Positions 16,981 through 26,439 of a DNA stretch of 47,935 nt are shown here, in pieces. Position numbers and translations under genes: made by a program. Source of the stretch: Pseudoxanthomonas suwonensis (GTDB lineage Bacteria; Pseudomonadota; Gammaproteobacteria; Xanthomonadales; Xanthomonadaceae); NCBI GenBank assembly GCA_030535605.1, contig JAUNRQ010000009.1, forward strand, positions 1-47,935. Direction: 5' to 3'. The notes under the pieces are model-generated. The model saw only the letters and a program-made list of their open reading frames with translations, had not been told where the DNA came from and did not search any database. Position 1 is the first letter of the stretch, and every line of letters starts with the position of its first letter.

Positions 16981-18291
16981 TCACGCGCCCGGCGTGGTGC
17001 CGGCCTGGAAGTCCAGGGTCAGTTGCAGCAGTGCGCGCAGGCCGACATCCAGCGACCCTTCGTCCAGATGGAACAGCGGCGAATGGTTGGACGGCGCGGT
17101 CGCCGGATCAATCCCCGCGGCGGTGGAGCCGACGAAGAAGATCAGGCCCGGCACCTGACGCGCGTACAACGAGAAGTCCTCCGCGCCCATCTGCAGCGGC
17201 GATTCGCTGACCTTGTCCTCGCCGACCACCGCGTGCAGGCTGGGCAACATGCGCGCGGTCAGTGCCGGGTCGTTGTAGGTGACCGGATTGCCGGCGTCCT
17301 CGTCCAGGTCCAGCCGCGCGGTGGCGCCCTGGGCGGCGGCGCTGTGCTCGATGACGTTGCGCATGTCGTCGATGATCGCCCGGCGCATGCCATCGTCGAA
17401 GGTCCGCAACGTGCCCTGCATCTCCACCGCGTCGGGGATGATGTTGTAGCGGATGCCGCCACGGATCACGCCCACCGTCACCACCGCCGGCAGCCGGGCG
17501 ATGTCGGTGCGGCGGCTGACCACGGTCTGCAGGGTATTGACGATGCCGGCGCCGGCCACCACCGGGTCGATCCCGCCCCACGGTCGCGAACCATGCGTCT
17601 GCCGGCCGGTGACGTGGATGTCGAAGCGGTCGCTGGCGGCCATCAGCGGACCGGCACGCAGCGCGATGCTGCCGACCGGAACGGTCGAGAACACGTGCAG
17701 GCCGAACACCGCTTCCGGCTTGAAGTCCGCGAACAGGCCCTGCTCCAGCAGCAACTGGGCACCGCCGTCCTCGCCCGGCGGTGCGCCTTCCTCGGCCGGC
17801 TGGAACACCAGCATCACCTCACCCGGCAACGTGTCCTTCATGTCCACCAGCGCCTGGGCCACGCCCATCAGGATCGCCGTGTGCGCGTCATGTCCACAGG
17901 CATGCATGACACCGGTGTCCTGGCCATTGAAGGTGGTGGTGGCCTTCGAGGCGAACGGCACGTCGACCTGTTCGGTGACCGGCAGCGCATCCATGTCCGC
18001 GCGTAGCGCCAGCCGTGGACCGGGCTTGCCGCCCTTGATGATCGCCACCACGCCGTGGTGGGCGATGCCGGTCTGCGGCTGCAGCCCGAGCGAACGCAGG
18101 TGCTCGGCCACCTTCGCCGCGGTGCGCTGCTCGCGGTTGGACAGTTCCGGATGCTGGTGGAAATCGCGACGCCAGCCGATCACCGCCTCGCGCAGGGCAT
18201 CGGCGGCGCGGCCGACTTCGGGACGTTGCTGGGCGGCTGCCGGCAGGGCGAACAATGCGGCAAGCGTGGTGGCAAGGATCATCGGACGCAT
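16981..18291 (-). CDS. M20 family amidohydrolase, exported
   Basis: A 436-residue metallo-amidohydrolase of the M20D (HipO/AbgB/IAA-amino-acid hydrolase) group, which cleaves N-acyl amino acids or related amides. It has a signal peptide (MRPMILATTLAALFALPAAAQQ), so it acts in the periplasm. Metal-binding motifs are ALRADMDALPVTE, HACGHDAHTAILMG and QPAEEG, with MGAEDFSLY near the C-terminus. The dimerisation domain lies between about 200 and 310. The ATG at 18291 has AAGGA with a 7-base spacer, so upstream in-frame ATGs at 18312 and 18318 are less likely. It is 42 bases downstream of the SIMPL gene on the same strand. Confidence 0.9.
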   Translation of the reverse strand: MRPMILATTLAALFALPAAAQQRPEVGRAADALREAVIGWRRDFHQHPELSNREQRTAAKVAEHLRSLGLQPQTGIAHHGVVAIIKGGKPGPRLALRADMDALPVTEQVDVPFASKATTTFNGQDTGVMHACGHDAHTAILMGVAQALVDMKDTLPGEVMLVFQPAEEGAPPGEDGGAQLLLEQGLFADFKPEAVFGLHVFSTVPVGSIALRAGPLMAASDRFDIHVTGRQTHGSRPWGGIDPVVAGAGIVNTLQTVVSRRTDIARLPAVVTVGVIRGGIRYNIIPDAVEMQGTLRTFDDGMRRAIIDDMRNVIEHSAAAQGATARLDLDEDAGNPVTYNDPALTARMLPSLHAVVGEDKVSESPLQMGAEDFSLYARQVPGLIFFVGSTAAGIDPATAPSNHSPLFHLDEGSLDVGLRALLQLTLDFQAGTTPGA

Positions 18292-18333
18292 GGCGTGTTC
18301 CTTCGGGTTCATGACCATGAAAGCAGCGATCGC

Positions 18334-19044
18334 TCACGGATCGAGTCGGAAGACCACGTTCACCTTCTCGCTGAAGGCGATGGTCGGTTGCAGGTAGCGG
18401 GCCGGGGCGGCGGCCGCTGCCGCGCCGGTGACGGTCACCCGGTCAAGACCGGCGCCGTACTGGCTGGCCACGGCGGACCCCACGCTGTTGATGCTGTAGA
18501 TGCTCCCCAGCCGCGCGCCGTAGGCACGCGCAAGCTCCTCGGCCCGCTCGCGGCTGTGGGCCGCGGCCTGCCGGCGCGCCTCCGCCCGCAGCCCAACCGC
18601 ACTGGCCGACTCGAAGTTGACGCTGTCGATGCGGGTCATGCCCGCGGCCAGACCCTCGTCGATGATGGCGTTGAATCCATCGACGTCGCGGATGCGCGCC
18701 TCCACCGAACGGCTGGCCGCGTGACCGGTCGGCGTGCGCTGCCCGCGCTCGCCATAGTCGAAGGACTGCGCCAGGCGCAGTTCGGAGGCGCTGACATCGG
18801 AGGTCGCGACGCGATGGCGTCGCAACACCTCGAGAAATCCGTTGACGGCCGCATCGGCAGTCGCCTTGGCCTGCGCGGGCGTTTCGGCCGTGGCCTCGAC
18901 CGTCAGGCTGATCCGCACCTGGTCCGGTGGCGCCTCGACCTTGCCTTCCGCGGAGACCACCACGTGCGGGCCATCCGGCAACGGCGTGCCGGCGTGAACC
19001 GTCGCGGCGGACAACAGCAGGCACAGCAGCACGGACAGGCGCAT
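18334..19044 (-). CDS. SIMPL domain-containing periplasmic protein
   Basis: A 236-residue secreted protein with signal peptide MRLSVLLCLLLSAATVHAG. The rest is a SIMPL (DUF541) domain, recognised by VVVSAEGKVEAPPDQVRISLTVEA near the mature N-terminus, the helix AQAKATADAAVNGFLEVLR, and the C-terminal half with SRERAEELARAYGARLGSIYSI and ARYLQPTIAFSEKVNVVFRL. SIMPL proteins form oligomeric rings in the periplasm or outer membrane; some affect oxidative stress resistance. GGAAG precedes the ATG. It may be cotranscribed with the downstream amidohydrolase (42-base gap). Confidence 0.88.
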   Translation of the reverse strand: MRLSVLLCLLLSAATVHAGTPLPDGPHVVVSAEGKVEAPPDQVRISLTVEATAETPAQAKATADAAVNGFLEVLRRHRVATSDVSASELRLAQSFDYGERGQRTPTGHAASRSVEARIRDVDGFNAIIDEGLAAGMTRIDSVNFESASAVGLRAEARRQAAAHSRERAEELARAYGARLGSIYSINSVGSAVASQYGAGLDRVTVTGAAAAAAPARYLQPTIAFSEKVNVVFRLDP

Positions 19045-19161
19045 GGTCGTGGCTTCCGCAGGCGTTGCCGTCGATGGTAGCCGAAACGCTGACCCGCATC
19101 GCAGCCGGCGGTAGCGACCCGACGCAGGGATGTACCGCTGCACCCACCGCGAAGACGCGGC

Positions 19162-20292
19162 TCAGGGCAGGTGTTCGCGCGCCAGGTAGTCGGCGCTGCG
19201 CATCTCGATCAGCCGCGAGGCGGTGCGCTCGAAGGCAAAGGCCAGCTTGCCGTCGGCATACAGCGCCACCGGTTCGGCGGCGGCGGTGGCGACGAGGTTG
19301 ACGTTGCGGTCGTAGAACTCGTCGATGGCGTTGACGAAGCGCCGCGCGACATCGTCCATGGTCGCGTCGAACACCGGGATGCCGCCCAGCAGAACGGTGT
19401 GGAACTCGCGCGCGATCTCGATGTAGTCGCTGGCCGAGCGCGGTCCCTCGCACAAGGCGGCGAAATCGAACCAGACCATGCCCGGGCAACGCGCGCGCAC
19501 GGCAATGCGGCGGCCCTCGATGGTGATGCCGGCATCCTGATGCGCCGCATCGCCCCCCAAGGCCTGCCAGCGCGCCGCCAGCCAGGCGTCGGATCGCGCA
19601 TCCAGCGGGCTGCGCCAGACCGGGGATTGGGTCAGTTCGCGCAGCCGGTAGTCGGTGTCGCTGACCAGTTCCAGTTCCACGCAATGCTCGCGGATGGCGG
19701 CGATCGCCGGCAGGAAGCGCTCCCGCTGCAGGCCGTGCTCGTACAACCGCCCGGGCGGGATGTTGGAGGTCGTGACCAGGCTGACGCCTTCGGCAAACAG
19801 CCGTTGCAGCAGGCGTCCCAGCAGCATCGCGTCGCCGATGTCGTTGACGAAGCATTCGTCCAGCACCAGCACCTTCAGCCCGCGCCACTGGCGGGCGATC
19901 ACCGCCAGCGGGTCGCGTTCGCCGGCGTGCTCGCGCAACGACTGGTGGATCTCGCGCATGAAGCGGTGGAAGTGCAGGCGTCGCTTGCCACCGGCCATCC
20001 CGTGGGCCGCCTCCTGCAGCGGCAGCCCGGCGTGGAACAGGTCGATCAGGAAGGTCTTGCCCCTGCCCACGCCACCCCACAGGTACAGGCCCCGAACCGT
20101 TGGCGCACGACGCCCGAGCAGCCGCGCGACGGCACCCGGCCGCGCGGCCTGCAACAGCTGGACGTGGATGCGATCCAGTTCGCGCAGCGCCGGCTGCTGC
20201 GCCGGGTCATGACGCCAGGCACCGCGGGCCACACCCTCGGCATAGCGCTGCGAGGGCAGCAGTTCCGGGCGCGCCGGAACAGTGTCAGGCAT
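19162..20292 (-). CDS. zapE: Cell division protein ZapE (AFG1-like ATPase)
   Basis: A 376-residue P-loop ATPase. ZapE interacts with FtsZ and influences Z-ring stability during constriction. Walker A is GGVGRGKT (73-80), Walker B VLVLDECFVND (141-151, with Asp145-Glu146), and the sensor-like segment is LVTTSNIPP. FHRFMREIHQSL after the P-loop is characteristic of the AFG1/ZapE family. Its ATG lies inside the end of the upstream hydrolase gene (8-base overlap ATGCCTGA), implying coupling. Length is typical for ZapE. Confidence 0.93.
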   Translation of the reverse strand: MPDTVPARPELLPSQRYAEGVARGAWRHDPAQQPALRELDRIHVQLLQAARPGAVARLLGRRAPTVRGLYLWGGVGRGKTFLIDLFHAGLPLQEAAHGMAGGKRRLHFHRFMREIHQSLREHAGERDPLAVIARQWRGLKVLVLDECFVNDIGDAMLLGRLLQRLFAEGVSLVTTSNIPPGRLYEHGLQRERFLPAIAAIREHCVELELVSDTDYRLRELTQSPVWRSPLDARSDAWLAARWQALGGDAAHQDAGITIEGRRIAVRARCPGMVWFDFAALCEGPRSASDYIEIAREFHTVLLGGIPVFDATMDDVARRFVNAIDEFYDRNVNLVATAAAEPVALYADGKLAFAFERTASRLIEMRSADYLAREHLP

Positions 20293-20953
20293 TCGGCAGC
20301 CAGCCGCGCACGCCGTTCTTGACCGCACCGCGCAGGTCGATCAGCTTGCGATGGAAGAAGTGCGAGGTCTCCGGCATCTTGACCAGTTCGACATCACGGT
20401 CCAGGCCCTCGACCCAGGCATACACGGCATGCGAGTCGACCACCTCGTCGGCGTCGCCCATCACCACCAGCCACGGCATGCCCGGCGTGCGGATGTCGCT
20501 GAAGTCGCGGCCCTCGTGGCCGACCGGCGGGGCGATCGAGATCAACACGTGCGGCTCCAGCGCATCGGCTGCCGAAATCGACACCCAGGCGCCGAAACTG
20601 AAACCGGCCAGCCACAGCAGGTCCACCGGACGTTGCTCGCGTACCCAGGCGACCACCGCCCGCAGGTCTTCGACTTCGCCGGGGCCGGCATCGAAGCTGC
20701 CCTCGGAACGGCCGGTACCGCGGAAATTGAAGCGCACGGTGGTGACGCCCAGCTCGCGCAGGCTGCGCGCCAGCATCGTCACCACCTTGTTGTGCATGGT
20801 CCCGCCCTCGGTCGGCAGCGGGTGGCAGATCACCGCAACCACCGGCTGGCCGGTGGCTTCGGGATCGGGCAGGTCCACGGCGAGCTCCAGTGCACCGGCA
20901 GGGCCGGGCAGCAGCAGGGTGGTGGATTTGTCGGGAAAAACCGGATTGGACAT
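20285..20953 (-). CDS. Alpha/beta hydrolase of the CocE/dienelactone-hydrolase-like type
   Basis: A 222-residue cytoplasmic serine hydrolase. The nucleophile elbow is GFSFG in LLWLAGFSFGAWVSI, the oxyanion strand is VVAVICHPLPTEGGTMHNKV, and RFNFRGTGRSEGSFD is typical of this group. The acid is likely in VVMGDADEVVD and the base His in ETSHFFHRKL. Proteins of this kind are widespread in gammaproteobacteria beside zapE or alone, and the substrate is unknown. It overlaps the zapE start by 8 bases. No signal peptide. Confidence 0.88.
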   Translation of the reverse strand: MSNPVFPDKSTTLLLPGPAGALELAVDLPDPEATGQPVVAVICHPLPTEGGTMHNKVVTMLARSLRELGVTTVRFNFRGTGRSEGSFDAGPGEVEDLRAVVAWVREQRPVDLLWLAGFSFGAWVSISAADALEPHVLISIAPPVGHEGRDFSDIRTPGMPWLVVMGDADEVVDSHAVYAWVEGLDRDVELVKMPETSHFFHRKLIDLRGAVKNGVRGWLPNA

Positions 20954-21060
20954 GCGCGAATGATAGCGGTTGGGGGTCAACGGGCCGTGGCGGGAAGGTC
21001 CGGGCCGGCGTGATCGGACAAGCGGGGGCGCCGGCTGGCCGCTGACGCCAGAAAGGGCAA

Positions 21061-21078
21061 CGCCGCCCGGAGGCGGCG
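21061..21078 (-). terminator. Possible terminator of the cytochrome c5 gene
   Basis: CGCCGCC, loop CGGA, GGCGGCG forms a 7-bp stem 30 bases past the cytochrome stop. On the minus strand it is followed by TTGCCCTTT, only a weak T-rich tail. Confidence 0.35.
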
Positions 21079-21108
21079 CGGCGGCGGCGTCAGCAGCGGC
21101 GTGCCGGC

Positions 21109-21624
21109 TCAGTTCAGGTTGTCGAGCATCCAGTCGACCGAGGCGATGACCTGCTCGTCGCTGAGCGCGGGGTTGCCGCCACGTGCGGGCATCATGCCGG
21201 CCGCGCCGGTGAAGCCGTCGATGGCATGGCGGTCCAGCGTTTCCCGGCCTTGGGCGATGCGCGCGGCCCACTCGCCACGCGAGAGGATCGGGGCGCCGCC
21301 GGCACCGGAGGTGTGGCAACCGGTGCACAGGTTGTTGTAGATGACTTCACCGTCCAGGGTGCCGCCGTAGGCGACCTGGGAGGCGGCGGCCGCGGCGGCC
21401 GCGGCCATCGCCGCCGCCTGCTGCGCGGCACCGGTGCTGCCGGCGTACACCGCGCCCACCGGGGCGATGCGGTCCACGACCTGCTGCTGGGCGACCGCGG
21501 AAGGCTCCGGTGGCACCAGCCCGTGCAGGTAGCGGGCGAACAGGATCAAGCCGAAGGTCAGCACCACCAGGAAGGCGATCACCATCGAGAAACGCTTGAG
21601 GAACTGCATGTCGTGGTTGCGCAC
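21109..21624 (-). CDS. Cytochrome c5 family protein, membrane-anchored
   Basis: A 171-residue c-type cytochrome. Residues 12-30 form an uncleaved N-terminal membrane helix (FSMVIAFLVVLTFGLILFA), an Ala-rich linker (66-83, including a run of nine Ala) follows, then the haem domain with C100-T-G-C103-H104 and a probable Met ligand at 144-145 (GMMPARGG). The product should carry electrons in the periplasm between the bc1 complex and terminal oxidases or other acceptors. The start is GTG at 21624, chosen because GAGGG lies 6 bases upstream; an ATG at 21609 would shorten it by 5 residues. The GC-rich Ala linker has a strong codon run that may be prone to length change. Confidence 0.9.
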   Translation of the reverse strand: MRNHDMQFLKRFSMVIAFLVVLTFGLILFARYLHGLVPPEPSAVAQQQVVDRIAPVGAVYAGSTGAAQQAAAMAAAAAAAASQVAYGGTLDGEVIYNNLCTGCHTSGAGGAPILSRGEWAARIAQGRETLDRHAIDGFTGAAGMMPARGGNPALSDEQVIASVDWMLDNLN

Positions 21625-21775
21625 GGGACACCCTCGGGTCTGTGGCCGTCAGGCCACTGTTGTTCACCGACGCGAACGCCGGCCGCCGTCCGGGACGGCT
21701 TCTGGACGGGGCATTATTCCAGATGCCGCGTCGCGGCGCGAGATGCCGGGTGCGGTCCGACCGCCCGTCGGGCGA

Positions 21776-23347
21776 TCAGAGCTGCGATTCGATCGGCAGC
21801 CAGCCGATCATGCGGCTGACCGTGCGCAGCCACCAGCCGGTTTCCGGTTCCCGTGCCCAGTCGCGTGGCGGTTGTGCGGTGCCATCGCGCCAGCGCAGGG
21901 CCCCGTCGCTGGTCAGCACCACCTCGTAACTGGCCTCGCCCACCAGCTTGGAGGCGACCAGCGCCTGCAGTTCGGCCACCGCACCGGGATGGCGGAAGAC
22001 CACGCCCATCTCGGTATTGAGCCGCGCCGAGCGCGGGTCCATGTTGAACGAGCCGATGAACCCCAGCACGTCGTCGACGACGAATGCCTTGGTATGCAGG
22101 CTGGCACCGCTGGAGCCGAACAGGCTGCTGTCGGACGCTCCGTGGGGCTTGAGTTCGAACAGCCGGGCACCGGCCTGCAGCAGCGGCTCGCGATATGGCG
22201 CGTAGCCGCTGTGCACCGCCACCACGTCGTTGGCCGCCAGCGAGTTGGTGATGATGTCGACCTCCGCGCCACGGGCGCGCAATGCCCACACCAGCAGCAG
22301 CCCGCCCTCGCCGGGCACGAAGTAGGGCGAGACCACCTGCAACGAGCGCCTCGCCTCGGTGAGATAGGCGGCAAGGATCGGCAGCATCCAGCGCTGGGGT
22401 TGCTCGCCGCGGACCTTGCTGGCCGGGTCGGAATGCACGTGGACGTCGTCGGCGTCGGCCCAGTGCAGTTGCGCGCGCCGCCGCAGCAGCGCATCGAGGT
22501 CGTGCGCGGCCTCCAGGTGCTCGCGCCAGCGCAGCGCCTGTGGCGTGTCGGCACTGGCGCGCATCCGCAGGCGCAGATCGGCCAGCGCCTTGTCGCCGTG
22601 GCGCACCAGGGCTGCGATCGGCAGCGCCGCCGCATCGTTCCAGAACTCATCGAAGATCGCCGAGGTCTCGGCCACCGGTGGCCCGATCAGGGCGACGTCG
22701 GCGTCGAGGAAATTGGTTTCTTCGGCGGCGTCGAAGTATTCGTCGCCGACATTGCGGCCACCGACCACCGCGATCCGGTTGTCGACGATCCACGCCTTGT
22801 TGTGCATGCGCCGGTTGACGCTCCAGCTGCGCAGCAGCAGGTCCAGGCCTCGGGTCAACGGGTTGGCACGCTCGCGGGTGGGATTGAACAGCCGCACCTC
22901 GATGGATGGATGCGCGTCCAGCGCCGCCAGCCGCTTCTGCGAGCTGCCGTGGGCGGTCATGTCGTCCAGCAGCAGGCGCACGCGCACGCCACGGTCGGCT
23001 GCCGCCAGCAGCTCCGCATCCAGCAGGCCGCCGGTCATGTCGTCGTGCCAGATGTAGTACATCGCATCCAGGCTGCGCCCCGCATGGCGGGCACTGAAGG
23101 CGCGGATGGCGAAGGCATCGCGGTTGTCGGCCACCAGGCTCAGGCCGGCGTGGCCCGGGTAGGCCGCCAGCAGTGGCTCGACCAGCGCATCGATGTCGGT
23201 GCTCGCGCCGGCCACCGGCAGCACCTGGCTGGGCTGGCCCTGCGCGGAACGGGCGAAGCGGCCGTAGCTCCAGACCGACAGCAACGACGCCAGCAGGAAC
23301 AGCAGCAGCACGCCGGCGGCGATTTTCAGTTTGCCTCGCATGCGCAT
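21776..23347 (-). CDS. Phospholipase D family protein (cardiolipin-synthase-like)
   Basis: A 523-residue protein with one N-terminal membrane helix (9-27) and two complete HKD motifs: His182-Lys184-Asp189 (HNKAWIVD, followed by GGRN) and His418-Lys420-Asp425 (HTKAFVVD, followed by IGSFN). This means an active phosphatidyltransferase or phospholipase. It resembles the ClsC/YmdC-type group, which makes cardiolipin at the inner membrane, but specificity cannot be read from the sequence. The start is the first of two close ATGs (23347, 23341); neither has a clear Shine-Dalgarno sequence. It is divergent from folE with a 64-base gap. Confidence 0.88.
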   Translation of the reverse strand: MRMRGKLKIAAGVLLLFLLASLLSVWSYGRFARSAQGQPSQVLPVAGASTDIDALVEPLLAAYPGHAGLSLVADNRDAFAIRAFSARHAGRSLDAMYYIWHDDMTGGLLDAELLAAADRGVRVRLLLDDMTAHGSSQKRLAALDAHPSIEVRLFNPTRERANPLTRGLDLLLRSWSVNRRMHNKAWIVDNRIAVVGGRNVGDEYFDAAEETNFLDADVALIGPPVAETSAIFDEFWNDAAALPIAALVRHGDKALADLRLRMRASADTPQALRWREHLEAAHDLDALLRRRAQLHWADADDVHVHSDPASKVRGEQPQRWMLPILAAYLTEARRSLQVVSPYFVPGEGGLLLVWALRARGAEVDIITNSLAANDVVAVHSGYAPYREPLLQAGARLFELKPHGASDSSLFGSSGASLHTKAFVVDDVLGFIGSFNMDPRSARLNTEMGVVFRHPGAVAELQALVASKLVGEASYEVVLTSDGALRWRDGTAQPPRDWAREPETGWWLRTVSRMIGWLPIESQL

Positions 23348-23411
23348 GATTCTAGGGCGCGCGCAAGCCCAGCAGGTACCATGGACGCCCGTACGCACCG
23401 TTTGCCGCGCC

Positions 23412-24020
23412 ATGAGCCAGTCCCCCGACAACGACACCCGCAACGGCGTCGACCGCGCCCACGCCGAGGACGCGGTGCGCATCCTGCTGCGCTGGGCCGG
23501 CGAGGATCCGGCGCGCGAGGGCCTGCTGGACACGCCCAAGCGGGTGGTCAAGGCCTACCAGGACTGGTTCAGCGGCTATGCGCTGGACCCGGACGACTAT
23601 CTGCAGCGCACCTTCGAGGAGGTCGCCGGCTACGACGAGATGATCGTGCTGCGCGACATCGAGTTCGAAAGCCACTGCGAGCACCACATGGCGCCGATCA
23701 TCGGCAAGGCGCACGTCGGCTACCTGCCCAGCGGCCGGGTGGTGGGCATCAGCAAGCTGGCACGGGTGGTCGAGGCCTACGCGCGCCGCTTCCAGGTACA
23801 GGAGAAGCTCACCGCCCAGGTCGCCGACTGCATCCAGCGGGTGCTGGAGCCGCGCGGCGTGGGCGTGGTGATCGATGCCACCCACGAGTGCATGACCACA
23901 CGCGGCATCCACAAGCGCGGGGTGAGCATGGTCACTTCCAAGATGCTCGGAAGCTTCCGTGAAGACGCCCGCACCCGCAACGAATTCCTCCGCTTCATCG
24001 ACGTCGGCGGCGGTCGCTGA
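23412..24020 (+). CDS. folE: GTP cyclohydrolase I FolE
   Basis: A 202-residue enzyme that converts GTP to 7,8-dihydroneopterin triphosphate, the first step of folate and tetrahydropterin synthesis; with QueD it can also feed queuosine synthesis (queF is at 29399). Zinc ligands are Cys89 and His92 (SHCEHHMAP) and Cys160 ([10 protein letters not shown]). Other signatures are [16 protein letters not shown] and [12 protein letters not shown]. Type IA, normal length. Its last 62 bases are shared with the next gene in another frame. Confidence 0.97.
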   Translation: MSQSPDNDTRNGVDRAHAEDAVRILLRWAGEDPAREGLLDTPKRVVKAYQDWFSGYALDPDDYLQRTFEEVAGYDEMIVLRDIEFESHCEHHMAPIIGKAHVGYLPSGRVVGISKLARVVEAYARRFQVQEKLTAQVADCIQRVLEPRGVGVVIDATHECMTTRGIHKRGVSMVTSKMLGSFREDARTRNEFLRFIDVGGGR

Positions 24021-24954
24021 ACCGCGCGACGACGCGCTGCTGGATTGCCTGGTCATCGGCGCCGGCCCGGCCGGGCTGACCGCCGCCACGTATCTGGCCC
24101 GCTACCGTCGCGACATCGCGGTGGTCGATGGCGGCAAGAGCCGCGCCCGCTGGATCCCCACCAGCCACAACTGCCCCGGCTTCCCGTTCGGCGTGGGTGG
24201 TGAGGAGATCCTCGCCCGCTACCGCAGGCAGGCCGCGCAGTTCGGCGTGGAGGTCATCGACGGCTGCATCGCCCGGTTGCAATGCAGCGGCGAAGGCGAC
24301 GCACGGGTGTTCACCGCCACCGCCGCCGATGGCCGCCACTGGCGGGCGCGCAACATCATCCTCGCCACCGGCGTCATCGACAACATGCCGGCGATGGACG
24401 GCTTGGAGCAGGGCATCGCCGGCCACGCGGTGCGCCTGTGCGCGATCTGCGACGGCTACGAGGCCAGCGACGCGGCCATCGCCGTGCTGGCACCGGTCGA
24501 CGAGGCGGTCCGCCACGCCGCCTTCCTGCGGACCTTCTCGCGGTCGGTGACCGCAATCGCCAGCGATGACACGCCGCCATCGACCGAGTGCGCGGCGCTG
24601 GCCGCGGACGCCGGCATTGTCCTGCTGCCGCCGCCCGACGCGATGTGCTGCGATGACGACGGCTGCGTGGTGACCTGCGGCGAGCAGGCGCATCGCTTCG
24701 ACACCTTGTACCCGGTGCTGGGCAGCCAGGCGCAGTCGCAACTGGCGACCGCGTTGGGTGCCTTGGGTGACGACAACCACGAGCTGGCGATCGACGCCGA
24801 TGCACAGACCACGGTCGCCGGCCTCTACGCCATCGGCGATGTGGCCAGCACGCTGAACCAGATCAGCGTCGGGGTGGGCCAGGCGGCATTGGCGGCGACC
24901 CACGTGCACAACCGATTGCCGCGCAATCTTCGCGAGACCCAGGACGGCGGCTGA
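23959..24954 (+). CDS. Thioredoxin-reductase-like flavoprotein with degenerate NADPH motif
   Basis: A 331-residue protein of the low-molecular-weight thioredoxin reductase fold. FAD motif GAGPAGL (34-40), ATG-like motif [11 protein letters not shown], redox-active pair Cys161-Ala-Ile-Cys164 followed by DGYE, and the C-terminal FAD contact [10 protein letters not shown]. In normal TrxB the pair is followed by a GxGxxA NADPH loop (VVGGGxSA); here the segment reads [18 protein letters not shown] (173-190), so the glycines are gone. It may use another electron donor or act as an oxidase. The only in-frame start before the FAD motif is GTG at 23959, preceded by GGAAG, which puts the first 62 bases inside folE. 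Confidence 0.85.
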   Translation: MKTPAPATNSSASSTSAAVAEPRDDALLDCLVIGAGPAGLTAATYLARYRRDIAVVDGGKSRARWIPTSHNCPGFPFGVGGEEILARYRRQAAQFGVEVIDGCIARLQCSGEGDARVFTATAADGRHWRARNIILATGVIDNMPAMDGLEQGIAGHAVRLCAICDGYEASDAAIAVLAPVDEAVRHAAFLRTFSRSVTAIASDDTPPSTECAALAADAGIVLLPPPDAMCCDDDGCVVTCGEQAHRFDTLYPVLGSQAQSQLATALGALGDDNHELAIDADAQTTVAGLYAIGDVASTLNQISVGVGQAALAATHVHNRLPRNLRETQDGG

Positions 24955-25125
24955 CATTGCCTCCGGGACCGCAGAGGCCGCTCGGCGCCCTGCGTTCCAC
25001 GGCAGCTGGTGCCGGCACGGAAGGCGGCCAGGATGCATCGAAGCACGCAGCCGGCGGCAGGTTTTCGGCCTCGTGTTCATGCATGCTCGGGCACAGTGGG
25101 CGTTCGCCCGCCAGCCGAGACATCG

Positions 25126-26358
25126 ATGATGCGTTTCCTGCCCGCTGCCGTGTTCACCCTGCTTGCCGCTGCCGTTGCCGGCCCTGCCTTGGCCCAGGTC
25201 GGCAGCAACGCCACCGCCATCACCCAGCCGCAATTCGAGACCTGTCTGGCCAACCTCCGACCGCAGGCGTTGTCGGCCGGCATCACGGCGCAGACATGGC
25301 AGACGCACACCGGCGCGCTGCAGGCCGACGACAGCGTGCTGCCGCTGCTCAACGCGCAACCCGAGTTCACCACGCCGCTGTGGGACTATCTCGCCGGGCT
25401 GGTCGATGAACAGCGCGTGGAAGACGGGCTGGCGCGACTGCGCGAGCACGCCGAACTGCTGCAACGCGTGCAGGCCCGGCACGGCGTGGACCCGGCCACG
25501 GTGGTCGCGGTGTGGGGCGTGGAGTCCGACTACGGCCGCATCTTCGGCAAGCGCCCGCTGCTGGTGTCGCTGGGCACGCTTGCCTGTGCCGGCCGCCGGC
25601 AGGCGTTCTTCCGCAGCGAATTCTTCGAGACGCTGAAGCTGTTGCAGGCCGGCGACATCCGCGCCGAAGGCCTGACCGGCAGCTGGGCAGGCGCCTTCGG
25701 CCACACCCAGTTCATGCCCAGCACCTACGCACGCATCGCGGTGGATTTCGACGGCGACGGTCGCCGCGATCTGGTCGGCTCGATCCCCGATGCGCTGGCC
25801 TCCACCGCCAACTACCTGCGCCGCAGCGGCTGGCAGAGCGGGCAACCGTGGGGATACGAGGTCAAGCTGCCACCCGGCTTCTCCACCGCCGGCACCGGCC
25901 GCACCAGCCGCCAGCCCCTGTCGCACTGGCTGGGCCGCGGCATCACCCGCGTCGATGGCAAACCGATCGACCTGCCGGCCAACACCCGCAGCGCCCTGCT
26001 GATCCCCACCGGCGTGAACGGCCCGGCCTTCCTCGTGTTCCGCAACTACGACGCCATCTATTCCTACAACGCGGCGGAAAGTTACGCGCTGGCCATCGCC
26101 ACCCTCGCCGACCGCCTGCGTGGCGGCAGCGGCCTGCGCACGCCGTGGCCGACGGATGACCCCGGCATCGGCCGCAACGAACGCCGCGAACTGCAGACCC
26201 TGCTGCTGGCGCGCGGACACGACATCGGCGAAGTGGACGGCATGATCGGTACCGCCAGCCGCCGCGCGATCCGCGCCGAGCAGCAGCGACTGCGCATGAC
26301 CCCGGCCGATGGCCGCGCCGGCCGGCGCATCCTCGAGGCGCTGCGCGCGGGGCGTTGA
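25126..26358 (+). CDS. Lytic murein transglycosylase, MltB-like with C-terminal PG-binding domain
   Basis: A 410-residue exported enzyme that cleaves peptidoglycan with formation of 1,6-anhydromuramic acid. Signal peptide 1-23 (ends ALAQ). The SltB/MltB-type catalytic domain spans about 33-325; the catalytic acid is Glu133 in VWGVESDYGRIFG, with GAFGHTQFMPSTY downstream. A PG_binding_1 domain occupies about 350-410 (RRELQTLLLARGHDIGEVDGMIGTASRRAI). This layout matches the SltB3-type branch rather than the MltB lipoprotein, since no lipobox is present. Two adjacent ATGs (25126, 25129) are possible starts, with a weak GAGA upstream. Confidence 0.92.
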   Translation: MMRFLPAAVFTLLAAAVAGPALAQVGSNATAITQPQFETCLANLRPQALSAGITAQTWQTHTGALQADDSVLPLLNAQPEFTTPLWDYLAGLVDEQRVEDGLARLREHAELLQRVQARHGVDPATVVAVWGVESDYGRIFGKRPLLVSLGTLACAGRRQAFFRSEFFETLKLLQAGDIRAEGLTGSWAGAFGHTQFMPSTYARIAVDFDGDGRRDLVGSIPDALASTANYLRRSGWQSGQPWGYEVKLPPGFSTAGTGRTSRQPLSHWLGRGITRVDGKPIDLPANTRSALLIPTGVNGPAFLVFRNYDAIYSYNAAESYALAIATLADRLRGGSGLRTPWPTDDPGIGRNERRELQTLLLARGHDIGEVDGMIGTASRRAIRAEQQRLRMTPADGRAGRRILEALRAGR

Positions 26359-26439
26359 AGCGGGACGAAGCCCGGAGGCTCCGGGCAGGCATCGCCAACG
26401 GCTTGCGACCCGGCCCGTGTTTCCGCGCCATGCGATGCT

